Below are positions 27,187-36,547 of a stretch of 64,000 nucleotides of DNA, one piece after another. The translations under genes and the position numbers were made by a program. The notes under the pieces were generated by a model. It was not told the DNA's origin. It did no database searches and saw nothing but the letters and a program-made list of their open reading frames with translations. The DNA is taken from NCBI RefSeq assembly GCF_037113525.1, contig NZ_CP146963.1, forward strand, positions 868,001 through 932,000, written 5' to 3'. The DNA comes from Butyrivibrio fibrisolvens (lineage in GTDB: Bacteria; Bacillota; Clostridia; Lachnospirales; Lachnospiraceae). Position 1 is the first letter of the stretch, and each line of letters starts with the position of its first letter.

Positions 27187-30100
27187 ATGAGAAGAACAAA
27201 GTCAAGGATACTAGCATGGATGCTTACTGTGGCATTAGTGCTGACTACATTCGCTAGTGATTTTGCATCCATAGTAACCTACGCTGATGGCGCAGAAGAT
27301 ATTCCACCTGTTGAAACTTCTGTTGAGCCAGCAGCAGAACCTGCAAATGAAGAACCTGCAGCGCAGCCTGAAGAGCAGCCTGTAGAAGAGCCTGCATCAG
27401 AGCCTGAAGCACAGCCCGCAGAAGAGCCTGCATCAGAGCCTGAAGCACAGCCGGCTGAGCAGCCCGCAGAAGAATCTGCAGATGATCCTGAAGTTGATCC
27501 TGAGGCAGAACCTGTTGAAGGAACAGGAGAGGAAGAGGTTGAAGCAGCTATAGGAGAAGCAACTGAAGAAGCAGCTCCTGAAGAAGCTGGCAACATAATC
27601 ACAATTACCTACACCACAACAGAAGGTGGTAAGGTTTACAAGGGCGACGATGAGTACGTTGACTCTTTTAATGAAATCGTAAATCTTGACGCTGAGATAG
27701 TTGTATATGTAGGAACAGTTGCAGTAGCAGATGAAGGCTACACATTCAAATGCTGGAAGAATTCAGATGACAATGTGATCTCTGAAGATCCTACATTTAT
27801 TCCTGATGGACTTTTAGAATCAAGAACATTCACAGCAGTATTTGAAGAAATCGTAACAGAGCCTGAAGAAGTTGAAGAACCAGAAGAACCCGAAGAAGTA
27901 GAAGAACCTGAAGAAGTAGTAGAAGAAAAGATAGTAACAGTTACATATAAAGCAGCTGAAGGCGGAAGAGTATCAACAGAGACTGAAGCAGTCAATGTGA
28001 ACGATGACGAAGCTGCATTTGAAGGTGCTACAGCAACAGCTGATGACGGATACAAATTCGTAGGCTGGGAAGATGCTGATGGCAATATTGTATCAGAAGA
28101 AGAAACATTCGTTCCTTCTAATATAAAAGAAGACGCAACATTTACAGCTACATTCGAAAAAGAAGAAGATGAAGAAGTAGCAGGAGCTAAGATCGTAACA
28201 GTTACTTACAAAGCAACTGAAGGCGGTAAAGTTTCCAAGGAAAATGAACAAGTTGATATCGGAGCAGACGACGCTAAATTTGAAGGCGCAACTGCAACAG
28301 CAGATGATGGATATTCATTCATAGGTTGGAAAGATAGTGAAGGAACTGTAGTTTCTGAAGAAGCTAAGTTCGTTCCTAAGGATGTGACAAAGGATGCTAC
28401 TTTTATAGCAGTATTTGAAAAAGTAGAAATGCCAGCAGTTACATTCCATAAGAATGCAAATGGAATCTATGTTCGTATAGATGCTCCTGAAGGTGCATTC
28501 CCTCAGGGAACAACAGCTGTAGTTACAGAGGCATCAGATGCCGGCACAATAAGTGCTGCAACAAAAGCAGCTGAAGATCAGAACGGCGAAGACTACACAG
28601 TAGAAAAAGTTATCGCTGTTGATATTACATTTATATATAACGGACAGGAAATTGAGCCAAGCGTACCTATAAGCGTAACACTTACAACAGGTGAAATAGC
28701 AAGTGCAAATGAAGCACAGGTTGTTCACGTTGATGATAGTGGTAATGCTTCTGTTGTTGGTGCAAACATTACAGGTAATAAGGCTGAGTTCAGTTCATCT
28801 GATTTCTCAGTATACGCAGTAGTAACAGGTATACATGATAAGAACAGCAGATTAGTAGTTAACTTTGTTAACGGCGATACAACAATAGCAACAATTAAGG
28901 TCAAAGAAGCTGACGATATGAATCTCGTCCTGTATGATCCTGGCGTTGGTACATTACCTGAAGGAGTTAACTTCGGTGGATGGTATACAGATCCTGATTA
29001 TACTGTAGAAACAGAAGGCCTTTCTATAGCAGATGTACGTACTGCTGTTAAAAATTATGCATGGAATACAGTAATAGATGGCCAGACTTCTGTTACATAT
29101 TATGCTATGCTGATCAAGCAGTACAAAGTTACATTCTATGATGAAGATTCAGCTGTTCTTAAACAGGATACAGTTGATGTTAGAGCAGATGAGGCTGGTG
29201 ATGGTCTCGAGTATAAGATCACTCTGGGCTATACTCCATATGATGACGAACATGATTTCCAGGGATGGTTTGTACTTTCTGGTGAAGGTAACATTACAAA
29301 AAAGAATGACAATGATTATTCATATAGACCTGGTGATATATTTAACGTTAATGACAAGATCACTATAACTGGTGAGGTTGTATTTGGTGTTAATGCTCCA
29401 GAAGGCCATTGGCTTGTATTTGATGAAAATGGTAAAGGTGGAACTTATAACGCACCTGTATTCCTTAAAACTAATGAAGTGACATCAGCTCCTAGTTTAC
29501 CAATGACACGTTTGGGATATACCTTTGGTGGATGGTATGATTCCAAAGCGAATGCTGATGCACATGCTGCTGATTCTACTGTAACAACCGGACAGTTTAC
29601 ATTTGGAAGCACAATTAGTGAAAGAACTACAATTTATGCAAGTTGGATTCCGGCAGATACTTCTAGTTACACAGTTATAATCTGGAAACAGGATATAACT
29701 GCTGAAGGATATGATTTTGTAGAAGCAATAAATCTTACAGGTAGAACTGGAACAACTGTAAATACAGTTCAAGAACAGGGCTCTGGTAAAAACCTTTATG
29801 CACGTATAAATGGAACTAATTACCAATATAAAGGATTCGCTCTCGCTAGCTATGATCAGAATGTCGAAATTACACCTGAAGGTAATGCAGTTGTAAATGT
29901 AAAATATAATAGAAATGCGTATACATTTACATTCCGGAAAAGAAGTGGAAACAGATATGTTACTATTCATACCGTTACCAGACTGTACGACCAGGATATT
30001 AGCGATATTTGGTCATTTAAAGGAGATGATAATGTAAATTATCCGGAGACAAACAATACAACATCTTGGGATCCATCTGGATCTTCAACATACACAGCTC

Positions 30101-33100
30101 GTATTACCCGTATGGAAAGAATGCCGGCTGAGGATATTATATTTACACTTACACATACTGATAATCCGGATAGATACTTCTATTATTATATTGAAGCTCC
30201 AGAGGGAGCAACAAATACAAGAACCTTTAATGGTAAAGAATATGTTCTTTATACCGAGCTGAAGAATGACTTTAATATAGTATATTACAATGATGACTTC
30301 TGGAATCTGAAAGGATTCACGCAAGAGGCAATAGCCAAGGATAATGATACTATTGTTAATTTAAGCGCGGGTCAGAATATATATTGGGATTCAGATCCTC
30401 GAAATGGAATAACTGTCAGTCTTAATAGTACATACACTGGAACTAAAAATAAGCTTTATTTCTATTACACAAGAGATAAGTATACCATTACCTATATGGA
30501 TGGTGCATATGTAGATGGTAATGGAAATCCTATAAGTGAGGCAAACAGAGGATATCTTCATAGTGATGATAGTCTTTCCTATGAGGCAGATTTGTCCTCA
30601 TATAACGTAGGCGAAGAAAATTGCTTTACTCCTACATATAATGCATATGTATTTGAAGGATGGTACATGGATGTCGCATGTACACAGGAGTATAAATTTA
30701 CCAAGATGCCTTTGGACGGTATTGTTGTTTATGCTAAGTGGCGTCAGATTCAGTACCGTGTATTCCTTCATCCGAACGCTGAAGATGATCCAACTCTTGA
30801 CTGGGGTTCTGATAGCCAGGCAATGAACTTCCGTGTATCTTATGACGGTACTATTAGTGTTCCTACAGGTACAAGAACAGGGTATATTTTCTTAGGATGG
30901 TATACAGATTCTGGTTGTAATCATATGTTTACAGCAGAAGGATTTAAGCTTAATGAAACTACTGTAACTGAAACATATGATAAGTCTACTCACATGACCG
31001 ATGAGATGGACAAATATGGAAATATTGTAGATCCTGAGAAAGCATTTAACTCTGATGCAGACAGACCTTGGATTACTAAAGAATTCAATCTCTATGGTAA
31101 GTGGAGATCTGTTACTGAAGGTTCTAATGGTATAGATGTAATCTATAGCTCATTAGATACAGATACAAACATTACAAGTACTCAGACTGCTGTTGATGGT
31201 AGACGTTATGTAGATAAGGCACAGGCAGTAGCAGCTACAGCAATAACACCATCAACTACCGGTTATCAGTTTGATTACTGGATAATGCAGAAATGGGATG
31301 AGCAGAGTAATAAATATGTAGATGTTGAAGACTCTAAGATCTATCCTGGACAGAAATATGATGTACTTGTTGGAAATGCTCATGTAACAGATAAAGAGTA
31401 CGAAGTAGATGAAAACGGTAACCCAACAACTAAGATTAAATCTGCTAAGTATACTATTCAACTTCGTGCAAAATATAAAGCACTAGGCGAGCCTACTCCA
31501 ACATTCATTCCTTGGTTCAAGAATGATGGAACTGAAGCTTTCCATAAAGATGAAAAGAGAGCCGATGGCACACCACTTATTGTAAATGATGAAGTTGCTA
31601 TCCAGGCTGCACCAACACGTGAAGGATTCATCTTCAAGGGCTGGGCAAAAGTTAATATGGGTGATGATGCTACAGCAGCTACAGCATTCATGAAGACTCC
31701 AAGCAACTATACACAGTCACTCAATGATAGCAATATCTACATTTACTATCATGACGGTGCATATTATTTAGACAGTGCTTTTACAGAAGAAGTTACTGAA
31801 GTATTTGCAGATGAAGTAATGCCATATCAGGCACTCTTCGCAGTATGGGAAAAAATACCTGAATACACATTAACTTATAAGTATGATAAAGAATATAGCG
31901 GAGCTAATCCTGCGGCAACTAATGTAAGTGGAGAGTATATTGTTTCTAAAGACGAACATATTGTAGTTGGAACAGAACTTACATTAAAGGCAGCTGCAAC
32001 ACTTCAGGGCTATACATTCTCTGGATGGGTAGAAGAAGGCACAGGTGAAGCAGTTGTTATTGATGAAAATAACAAGTTCGTAATGCCTGCAAGAGATGTA
32101 GTATTTGTTGGATCATTTACAGCAAATCAAGATACACCATACAAGGTAGAACACTATCTTGAGAAACTCGGAGAAGAAGGCTTCGAACTTAAGGAAACAG
32201 AAGAGCTTGAAGGAATAACCGGAGATACCGCAACAGCAGAACCAAAGACATACGCTGGATTCACATTTGATGAAACAGTAGAAGGAACAAAGCTTAGCGG
32301 AGAGATCACAGCAGATGAGGAACTTGTACTTAAGCTCTACTACACAAGAAATACAGATACACCATACAAGGTAGAACACTATCTTGAGAAGCTTGGAGAA
32401 GAAGGCTTCGAACTTAAGGAAACAGAAGAGCTTGAAGGAATAACCGGAGATACCGCAACAGCAGAACCAAAGACATACGCTGGATTCACATTTGATGAAA
32501 CAGTAGAAGGAACAAAGCTTAGCGGAGAGATCACAGCGGATGAGGAACTTGTACTTAAGCTCTACTACACAAGAAATACAAATACACCATACAAGGTAGA
32601 ACACTATCTTGAGAAGCTTGGAGAAGAAGGCTTCGAACTTAAGGAAACAGAAGAGCTTGAAGGAATAACCGGAGATACCGCAACAGCAGAACCAAAGACA
32701 TACGCTGGATTCACATTTGATGAAACAGTAGAAGGAACAAAGCTTAGCGGAGAGATCACAGCAGATGAGGAACTTGTACTTAAGCTCTACTACACAAGAA
32801 ATACAAATACACCATACAAGGTAGAACACTATCTTGAGAAGCTTGGAGAAGAAGGCTTCGAACTTAAGGAAACAGAAGAGCTTGAAGGAATAACCGGAGA
32901 TACCGCAACAGCAGAACCAAAGACATACGCTGGATTCACATTTGATGAAACAGTAGAAGGAACAAAGCTTAGCGGAGAGATCACAGCAGATGAGGAACTT
33001 GTACTTAAGCTCTACTACACAAGAAATACAAATACACCATACAAGGTAGAACACTATCTTGAGAAGCTTGGAGAAGAAGGCTTCGAACTTAAGGAAACAG

Positions 33101-35829
33101 AAGAGCTTGAAGGAATAACCGGAGATACCGCAACAGCAGAACCAAAGACATACGCTGGATTCACATTTGATGAAACAGTAGAAGGAACAAAGCTTAGCGG
33201 AGAGATCACAGCGGATGAGGAACTTGTACTTAAGCTCTACTACACAAGAAATACAAATACACCATACAAGGTAGAACACTATCTTGAGAAGCTTGGAGAA
33301 GAAGGCTTCGAACTTAAGGAAACAGAAGAGCTTGAAGGAATAACCGGAAATACCGCAACAGCAGAACCAAAGACATACGCTGGATTCACATTTGATGAAA
33401 CAGTAGAAGGAACAAAGCTTAGCGGAGAGATCACAGCGGATGAGGAACTTGTACTTAAGCTCTACTACACAAGAAATACAGATACACCATACAAGGTAGA
33501 ACACTATCTTGAGAAGCTTGGAGAAGAAGGCTTCGAACTTAAGGAAACAGAAGAGCTTGAAGGAATAACCGGAGATACCGCAACAGCAGAACCAAAGACA
33601 TACGCTGGATTCACATTTGATGAAACAGTAGAAGGAACAAAGCTTAGCGGAGAGATCACAGCGGATGAGGAACTTGTACTTAAGCTCTACTACACAAGAA
33701 ATACAGATACACCATACAAGGTAGAACACTATCTTGAGAAGCTTGGAGAAGAAGGCTTCGAACTTAAGGAAACAGAAGAGCTTGAAGGAATAACCGGAGA
33801 TACCGCAACAGCAGAACCAAAGACATACGCTGGATTCACATTTGATGAAACAGTAGAAGGAACAAAGCTTAGCGGAGAGATCACAGCGGATGAGGAACTT
33901 GTACTTAAGCTCTACTACACAAGAAATACAGATACACCATACAAGGTAGAACACTATCTTGAGAAGCTTGGAGAAGAAGGCTTCGAACTTAAGGAAACAG
34001 AAGAGCTTGAAGGAATAACCGGAGATACCGCAACAGCAGAACCAAAGACATACGCTGGATTCACATTTGATGAAACAGTAGAAGGAACAAAGCTTAGCGG
34101 AGAGATCACAGCGGATGAGGAACTTGTACTTAAGCTCTACTACACAAGAAATACAGATACACCATACAAGGTAGAACACTATCTTGAGAAGCTTGGAGAA
34201 GAAGGCTTCGAACTTAAGGAAACAGAAGAGCTTGAAGGAATAACCGGAGATACCGCAACAGCAGAACCAAAGACATACGCTGGATTCACATTTGATGAAA
34301 CAGTAGAAGGAACAAAGCTTAGCGGAGAGATCACAGCGGATGAGGAACTTGTACTTAAGCTCTACTACACAAGAAATACAGATACACCATACAAGGTAGA
34401 ACACTATCTTGAGAAGCTTGGAGAAGAAGGCTTCGAACTTAAGGAAACAGAAGAGCTTGAAGGAATAACCGGAGATACCGCAACAGCAGAACCAAAGACA
34501 TACACTGGATTCACATTTGATGCTACAGTAGACGGAACAGTATTAAGCGGAGAGATCACAGCGGATGAGGAACTTGTACTTAAGCTTTACTACACAAGAG
34601 ACAAGAATCTTAAGTACGTAGTTCATTATTATCTGGAAGGCACTACAATATCACTTGCAGATGATAAGACCGTTGACGACGCAGTATTTGGTAAAGTATA
34701 TGAAGAGACAGCAGAAGAGATAGAGGATTATGAACTTGTAAGTGAAAGTCCTCAGACAGTATCCTTCGAACAGAGTGCTGATGATCAGGAGATCTTCTTC
34801 TACTACAAACTTGTTCCGGTAACACTATTGGTTGATCTTATAGCTGATGATGAGAGTGATACAGTAATGTATGATGCTGAAGAGCATACAATTATTGATA
34901 CATTCACTCTTACGCCACAAGATGAATCTGTTACAGTTGAAAAGGCAGATGCTGGATTCACGATCAAAGTCGGAAAGCAAGTATTTACATTAACAGGACT
35001 GACACTTTCAGGCGGAACAGGAACAGATGTTAATACCTATCCTGTAGCAATTGATGGAACGTACTCAGTAGTAATAGCTAATGGCGAAGAAGAAGCTGAT
35101 ATGACAGGTTCCTTTACAGTAATTCTTCCTGAAGATGCAGCACTTACTATTACACCTGCATATGTAACACTTACATCCGGCAGTGCAACAAAGGTAGCTG
35201 ATGGAACAGCATTAACAGAACCTAGTGTATCAATGGATGGAACATTCTATGAAAGAGACGGAGTGCTCACATGGGATGTAACAGGATCACAGACTGAAGT
35301 TGGATCATCTGATAACGTATTTACAATAGCTATAAACGGCGACACAATTATCGTTGAAGAGGAAGAACCGGAACAACAAGAGCCTATAGTTCCAGCGCCA
35401 GCAGATGAATCAGATGAGACAGCAAGTATTTATACCGGCACAAGACATGCAAAGAATGATGGAGATTATGATCAGGTAATAGAGTATGGTAACTACGTAT
35501 TCCGCTTAGTATATGGAACACTTACAGTAACACCTCCTGGAGGACCTACACCTCCTCCTACACCACCTCCAGTACCTCCGACACCTCCTACAACCATCGT
35601 TCCTACAACTACTCCAGCAGCAGCAGCTCCTGTAGCAACACCTGCAGTACTTGGTGCAACAAGAGAAGTTGAAGAACTTGTTCCTGAAGAACCAGCAGTA
35701 CTTGGTGAAAGCAGAACAAGACAGACAGGCGACGAGAGTCAGATACCTGTAAGAGTCCTTCTTATCATGATCTGTGCAGGCGCAATAATAACAATCATGA
35801 TGACAAACAGAAAGAAGGAAGAACAGTAA
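27187..35829 (+). CDS. Giant repeat-rich surface protein, putative adhesin
   Basis: The secreted protein has 2880 residues. ATG 27187 follows GAGAGGGA (27173-27180). The TTG at 27181 was rejected. Order: signal peptide (about 1-37); Pro/Glu/Ala repeats of the PASEPEAQPAEE type (about 40-125); three related beta-repeats with G-W-K/E-D motifs (about 135-415); several Listeria/Bacteroides-type Flg_new repeats (GWYTDPDYT, GWYDSKANAD and similar, about 540-1560); eleven 75-residue MucBP-like repeats (about 1649-2473); a further MucBP-like unit and beta domains (about 2474-2760); Pro/Thr linker (about 2780-2820); then VLGATREV, VLGESR and RQTGDES before a membrane helix and a Lys/Glu tail. It is probably an extended stalk projecting binding domains. 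There is no sortase gene in the window. Confidence 0.9.
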   Translation: MRRTKSRILAWMLTVALVLTTFASDFASIVTYADGAEDIPPVETSVEPAAEPANEEPAAQPEEQPVEEPASEPEAQPAEEPASEPEAQPAEQPAEESADDPEVDPEAEPVEGTGEEEVEAAIGEATEEAAPEEAGNIITITYTTTEGGKVYKGDDEYVDSFNEIVNLDAEIVVYVGTVAVADEGYTFKCWKNSDDNVISEDPTFIPDGLLESRTFTAVFEEIVTEPEEVEEPEEPEEVEEPEEVVEEKIVTVTYKAAEGGRVSTETEAVNVNDDEAAFEGATATADDGYKFVGWEDADGNIVSEEETFVPSNIKEDATFTATFEKEEDEEVAGAKIVTVTYKATEGGKVSKENEQVDIGADDAKFEGATATADDGYSFIGWKDSEGTVVSEEAKFVPKDVTKDATFIAVFEKVEMPAVTFHKNANGIYVRIDAPEGAFPQGTTAVVTEASDAGTISAATKAAEDQNGEDYTVEKVIAVDITFIYNGQEIEPSVPISVTLTTGEIASANEAQVVHVDDSGNASVVGANITGNKAEFSSSDFSVYAVVTGIHDKNSRLVVNFVNGDTTIATIKVKEADDMNLVLYDPGVGTLPEGVNFGGWYTDPDYTVETEGLSIADVRTAVKNYAWNTVIDGQTSVTYYAMLIKQYKVTFYDEDSAVLKQDTVDVRADEAGDGLEYKITLGYTPYDDEHDFQGWFVLSGEGNITKKNDNDYSYRPGDIFNVNDKITITGEVVFGVNAPEGHWLVFDENGKGGTYNAPVFLKTNEVTSAPSLPMTRLGYTFGGWYDSKANADAHAADSTVTTGQFTFGSTISERTTIYASWIPADTSSYTVIIWKQDITAEGYDFVEAINLTGRTGTTVNTVQEQGSGKNLYARINGTNYQYKGFALASYDQNVEITPEGNAVVNVKYNRNAYTFTFRKRSGNRYVTIHTVTRLYDQDISDIWSFKGDDNVNYPETNNTTSWDPSGSSTYTARITRMERMPAEDIIFTLTHTDNPDRYFYYYIEAPEGATNTRTFNGKEYVLYTELKNDFNIVYYNDDFWNLKGFTQEAIAKDNDTIVNLSAGQNIYWDSDPRNGITVSLNSTYTGTKNKLYFYYTRDKYTITYMDGAYVDGNGNPISEANRGYLHSDDSLSYEADLSSYNVGEENCFTPTYNAYVFEGWYMDVACTQEYKFTKMPLDGIVVYAKWRQIQYRVFLHPNAEDDPTLDWGSDSQAMNFRVSYDGTISVPTGTRTGYIFLGWYTDSGCNHMFTAEGFKLNETTVTETYDKSTHMTDEMDKYGNIVDPEKAFNSDADRPWITKEFNLYGKWRSVTEGSNGIDVIYSSLDTDTNITSTQTAVDGRRYVDKAQAVAATAITPSTTGYQFDYWIMQKWDEQSNKYVDVEDSKIYPGQKYDVLVGNAHVTDKEYEVDENGNPTTKIKSAKYTIQLRAKYKALGEPTPTFIPWFKNDGTEAFHKDEKRADGTPLIVNDEVAIQAAPTREGFIFKGWAKVNMGDDATAATAFMKTPSNYTQSLNDSNIYIYYHDGAYYLDSAFTEEVTEVFADEVMPYQALFAVWEKIPEYTLTYKYDKEYSGANPAATNVSGEYIVSKDEHIVVGTELTLKAAATLQGYTFSGWVEEGTGEAVVIDENNKFVMPARDVVFVGSFTANQDTPYKVEHYLEKLGEEGFELKETEELEGITGDTATAEPKTYAGFTFDETVEGTKLSGEITADEELVLKLYYTRNTDTPYKVEHYLEKLGEEGFELKETEELEGITGDTATAEPKTYAGFTFDETVEGTKLSGEITADEELVLKLYYTRNTNTPYKVEHYLEKLGEEGFELKETEELEGITGDTATAEPKTYAGFTFDETVEGTKLSGEITADEELVLKLYYTRNTNTPYKVEHYLEKLGEEGFELKETEELEGITGDTATAEPKTYAGFTFDETVEGTKLSGEITADEELVLKLYYTRNTNTPYKVEHYLEKLGEEGFELKETEELEGITGDTATAEPKTYAGFTFDETVEGTKLSGEITADEELVLKLYYTRNTNTPYKVEHYLEKLGEEGFELKETEELEGITGNTATAEPKTYAGFTFDETVEGTKLSGEITADEELVLKLYYTRNTDTPYKVEHYLEKLGEEGFELKETEELEGITGDTATAEPKTYAGFTFDETVEGTKLSGEITADEELVLKLYYTRNTDTPYKVEHYLEKLGEEGFELKETEELEGITGDTATAEPKTYAGFTFDETVEGTKLSGEITADEELVLKLYYTRNTDTPYKVEHYLEKLGEEGFELKETEELEGITGDTATAEPKTYAGFTFDETVEGTKLSGEITADEELVLKLYYTRNTDTPYKVEHYLEKLGEEGFELKETEELEGITGDTATAEPKTYAGFTFDETVEGTKLSGEITADEELVLKLYYTRNTDTPYKVEHYLEKLGEEGFELKETEELEGITGDTATAEPKTYTGFTFDATVDGTVLSGEITADEELVLKLYYTRDKNLKYVVHYYLEGTTISLADDKTVDDAVFGKVYEETAEEIEDYELVSESPQTVSFEQSADDQEIFFYYKLVPVTLLVDLIADDESDTVMYDAEEHTIIDTFTLTPQDESVTVEKADAGFTIKVGKQVFTLTGLTLSGGTGTDVNTYPVAIDGTYSVVIANGEEEADMTGSFTVILPEDAALTITPAYVTLTSGSATKVADGTALTEPSVSMDGTFYERDGVLTWDVTGSQTEVGSSDNVFTIAINGDTIIVEEEEPEQQEPIVPAPADESDETASIYTGTRHAKNDGDYDQVIEYGNYVFRLVYGTLTVTPPGGPTPPPTPPPVPPTPPTTIVPTTTPAAAAPVATPAVLGATREVEELVPEEPAVLGESRTRQTGDESQIPVRVLLIMICAGAIITIMMTNRKKEEQ
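32131..34605 (+). repeat. Eleven tandem 225-bp repeats inside the giant adhesin gene
   Basis: Units begin at 32131, 32356, 32581, 32806, 33031, 33256, 33481, 33706, 33931, 34156 and 34381, exactly 225 bp apart (75 codons). Units 7 to 10 (33481-34380) look base-for-base identical, as do units 3 and 4. The others differ at only a few sites: GAT/AAT in the second codon region, GCA/GCG before GATGAGG, and GGA-GAT versus GGA-AAT in unit 6. Unit 1 has AAACTC for AAGCTT. Unit 11 diverges in its second half. Each encodes a MucBP-like domain starting TPYKVEHYLEKLGEEGFEL. Confidence 0.97.
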
Positions 35830-35871
35830 TTAAATGATCAGAGATTTATGAATAAGTAATTCTCTCACAAA

Positions 35872-35907
35872 AGGAGTCGGCGGTGCGATTACGCACCGCC
35901 GGCTTCT
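35872..35907 (+). terminator. Terminator of the giant adhesin gene
   Basis: The strong GC-rich stem AGTCGGCGGTGCG / CGCACCGCCGGCT has loop ATTA and one wobble pair, extended by further pairs. The T-tail is weak (TTCTACGTTT). Confidence 0.75.
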
Positions 35908-35939
35908 ACGTTTAACAAATAGAATTATGATATGACGTA

Positions 35940-36116
35940 AGGGTCAAAAGTCATTTCGATTCGAGCTTGCTCGAAATCGAATATGAATTTATGACCCGCA
36001 AAACATGAGCAAAGTAGCACGTAGTGCGGATTTGCGAATGTTTTAGGATTGTGAGAGTTTCGAAGAAACGGAACAATCCGTTAGTCATAAGGTGTCAAAA
36101 GGATCTTTTGACACCT
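35940..36116 (+). repeat. Cluster of four adjacent hairpins
   Basis: A: GGGTCA (35941) with TGACCC (35992), around an inner stem TTCGATTCGAGC / GCTCGAAATCGAA. B: AAAACAT (36000) with ATGTTTT (36038), then GCAAA/TTTGC and GCAC-GTA-GTGC nested inside. C: GGATTGT (36046) with ACAATCC (36073), enclosing GTTTC-GAA-GAAAC. D: AGGTGTCAAAA (36090) with TTTTGACACCT (36106), a perfect 11-bp stem. The hairpins are back to back with almost no spacer and encode no protein that I can see. Confidence 0.75.
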
Positions 36117-36184
36117 ACCTCATGATATTAGTAAGAATCAAACGTATAAAGTTAGCATTAAAGAAAAGATTTATCAACATAAAA

Positions 36185-36237
36185 TAGTCCTCTAAGATAG
36201 TAGTAGTATCAATGATACCACTGGCCTTAGAGGACTA
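36185..36237 (-). terminator. Probable terminator of the 23-residue gene
   Basis: TAGTCCTCTAAG (36185-36196) pairs perfectly with CTTAGAGGACTA (36226-36237), with an inner stem GTATC-AAT-GATAC. On the minus strand ATTTTAT follows. It could also work on the plus strand. Confidence 0.55.
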
Positions 36238-36290
36238 ATTATTCTTTACTTATCTATGACATACGTTGTTACAACAAATCTTAAGTATGA

Positions 36291-36362
36291 TCAAACTGCA
36301 TTTCTGTCCAAATCGTAGATTTCTTCAAGGATTTCTTCCAGCATTTCAAAGAATTTTTTCAT
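36291..36362 (-). CDS. Very small amphipathic peptide, 23 residues
   Basis: This minus-strand ORF begins at ATG 36362 and stops at TGA (36293-36291). It is preceded by a perfect AAGGAGG (36377-36371) at an 8-base spacing, and a TATAAT lies further upstream (36389-36384). The peptide begins MKKFFEMLEEILEEIYDL and continues for five more residues. Phe, Leu, Ile and Tyr fall on one face of a helix and Glu on the other. There is no signal peptide. A terminator-like hairpin lies 53 bases downstream. I do not recognise it. It could be a small regulatory or membrane-surface peptide, or a leader peptide. The excellent ribosome site is the main argument for translation. Confidence 0.5.
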   Translation of the reverse strand: MKKFFEMLEEILEEIYDLDRNAV

Positions 36363-36547
36363 GGTAAATACCTCCTTCAAAAGATTATATCTATTCGTTT
36401 ACTTGTGTAGTATCATGGCCAGATCATTGATGATTCCTGAACAGCTACACATTATCTTCTTTACGATTTTATGATAACACCTTGTTCAGCTATTGTATAA
36501 TACATATAATGATAGTAGAGATATACTCAAAAGGTATAGGAGGAATT

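Noticed and set aside
32113..34404. A 763-codon open frame on the minus strand inside the adhesin repeats
   Set aside because: It exists because one 225-bp unit that happens to lack minus-strand stops is repeated. The product is Cys/Phe-rich and low-complexity, and the plus-strand gene is well supported.
32131..34605. Tandem array as a possible CRISPR
   Set aside because: The units are 225 bp, in frame, without spacers, and encode a MucBP-like domain. No cas genes are present.
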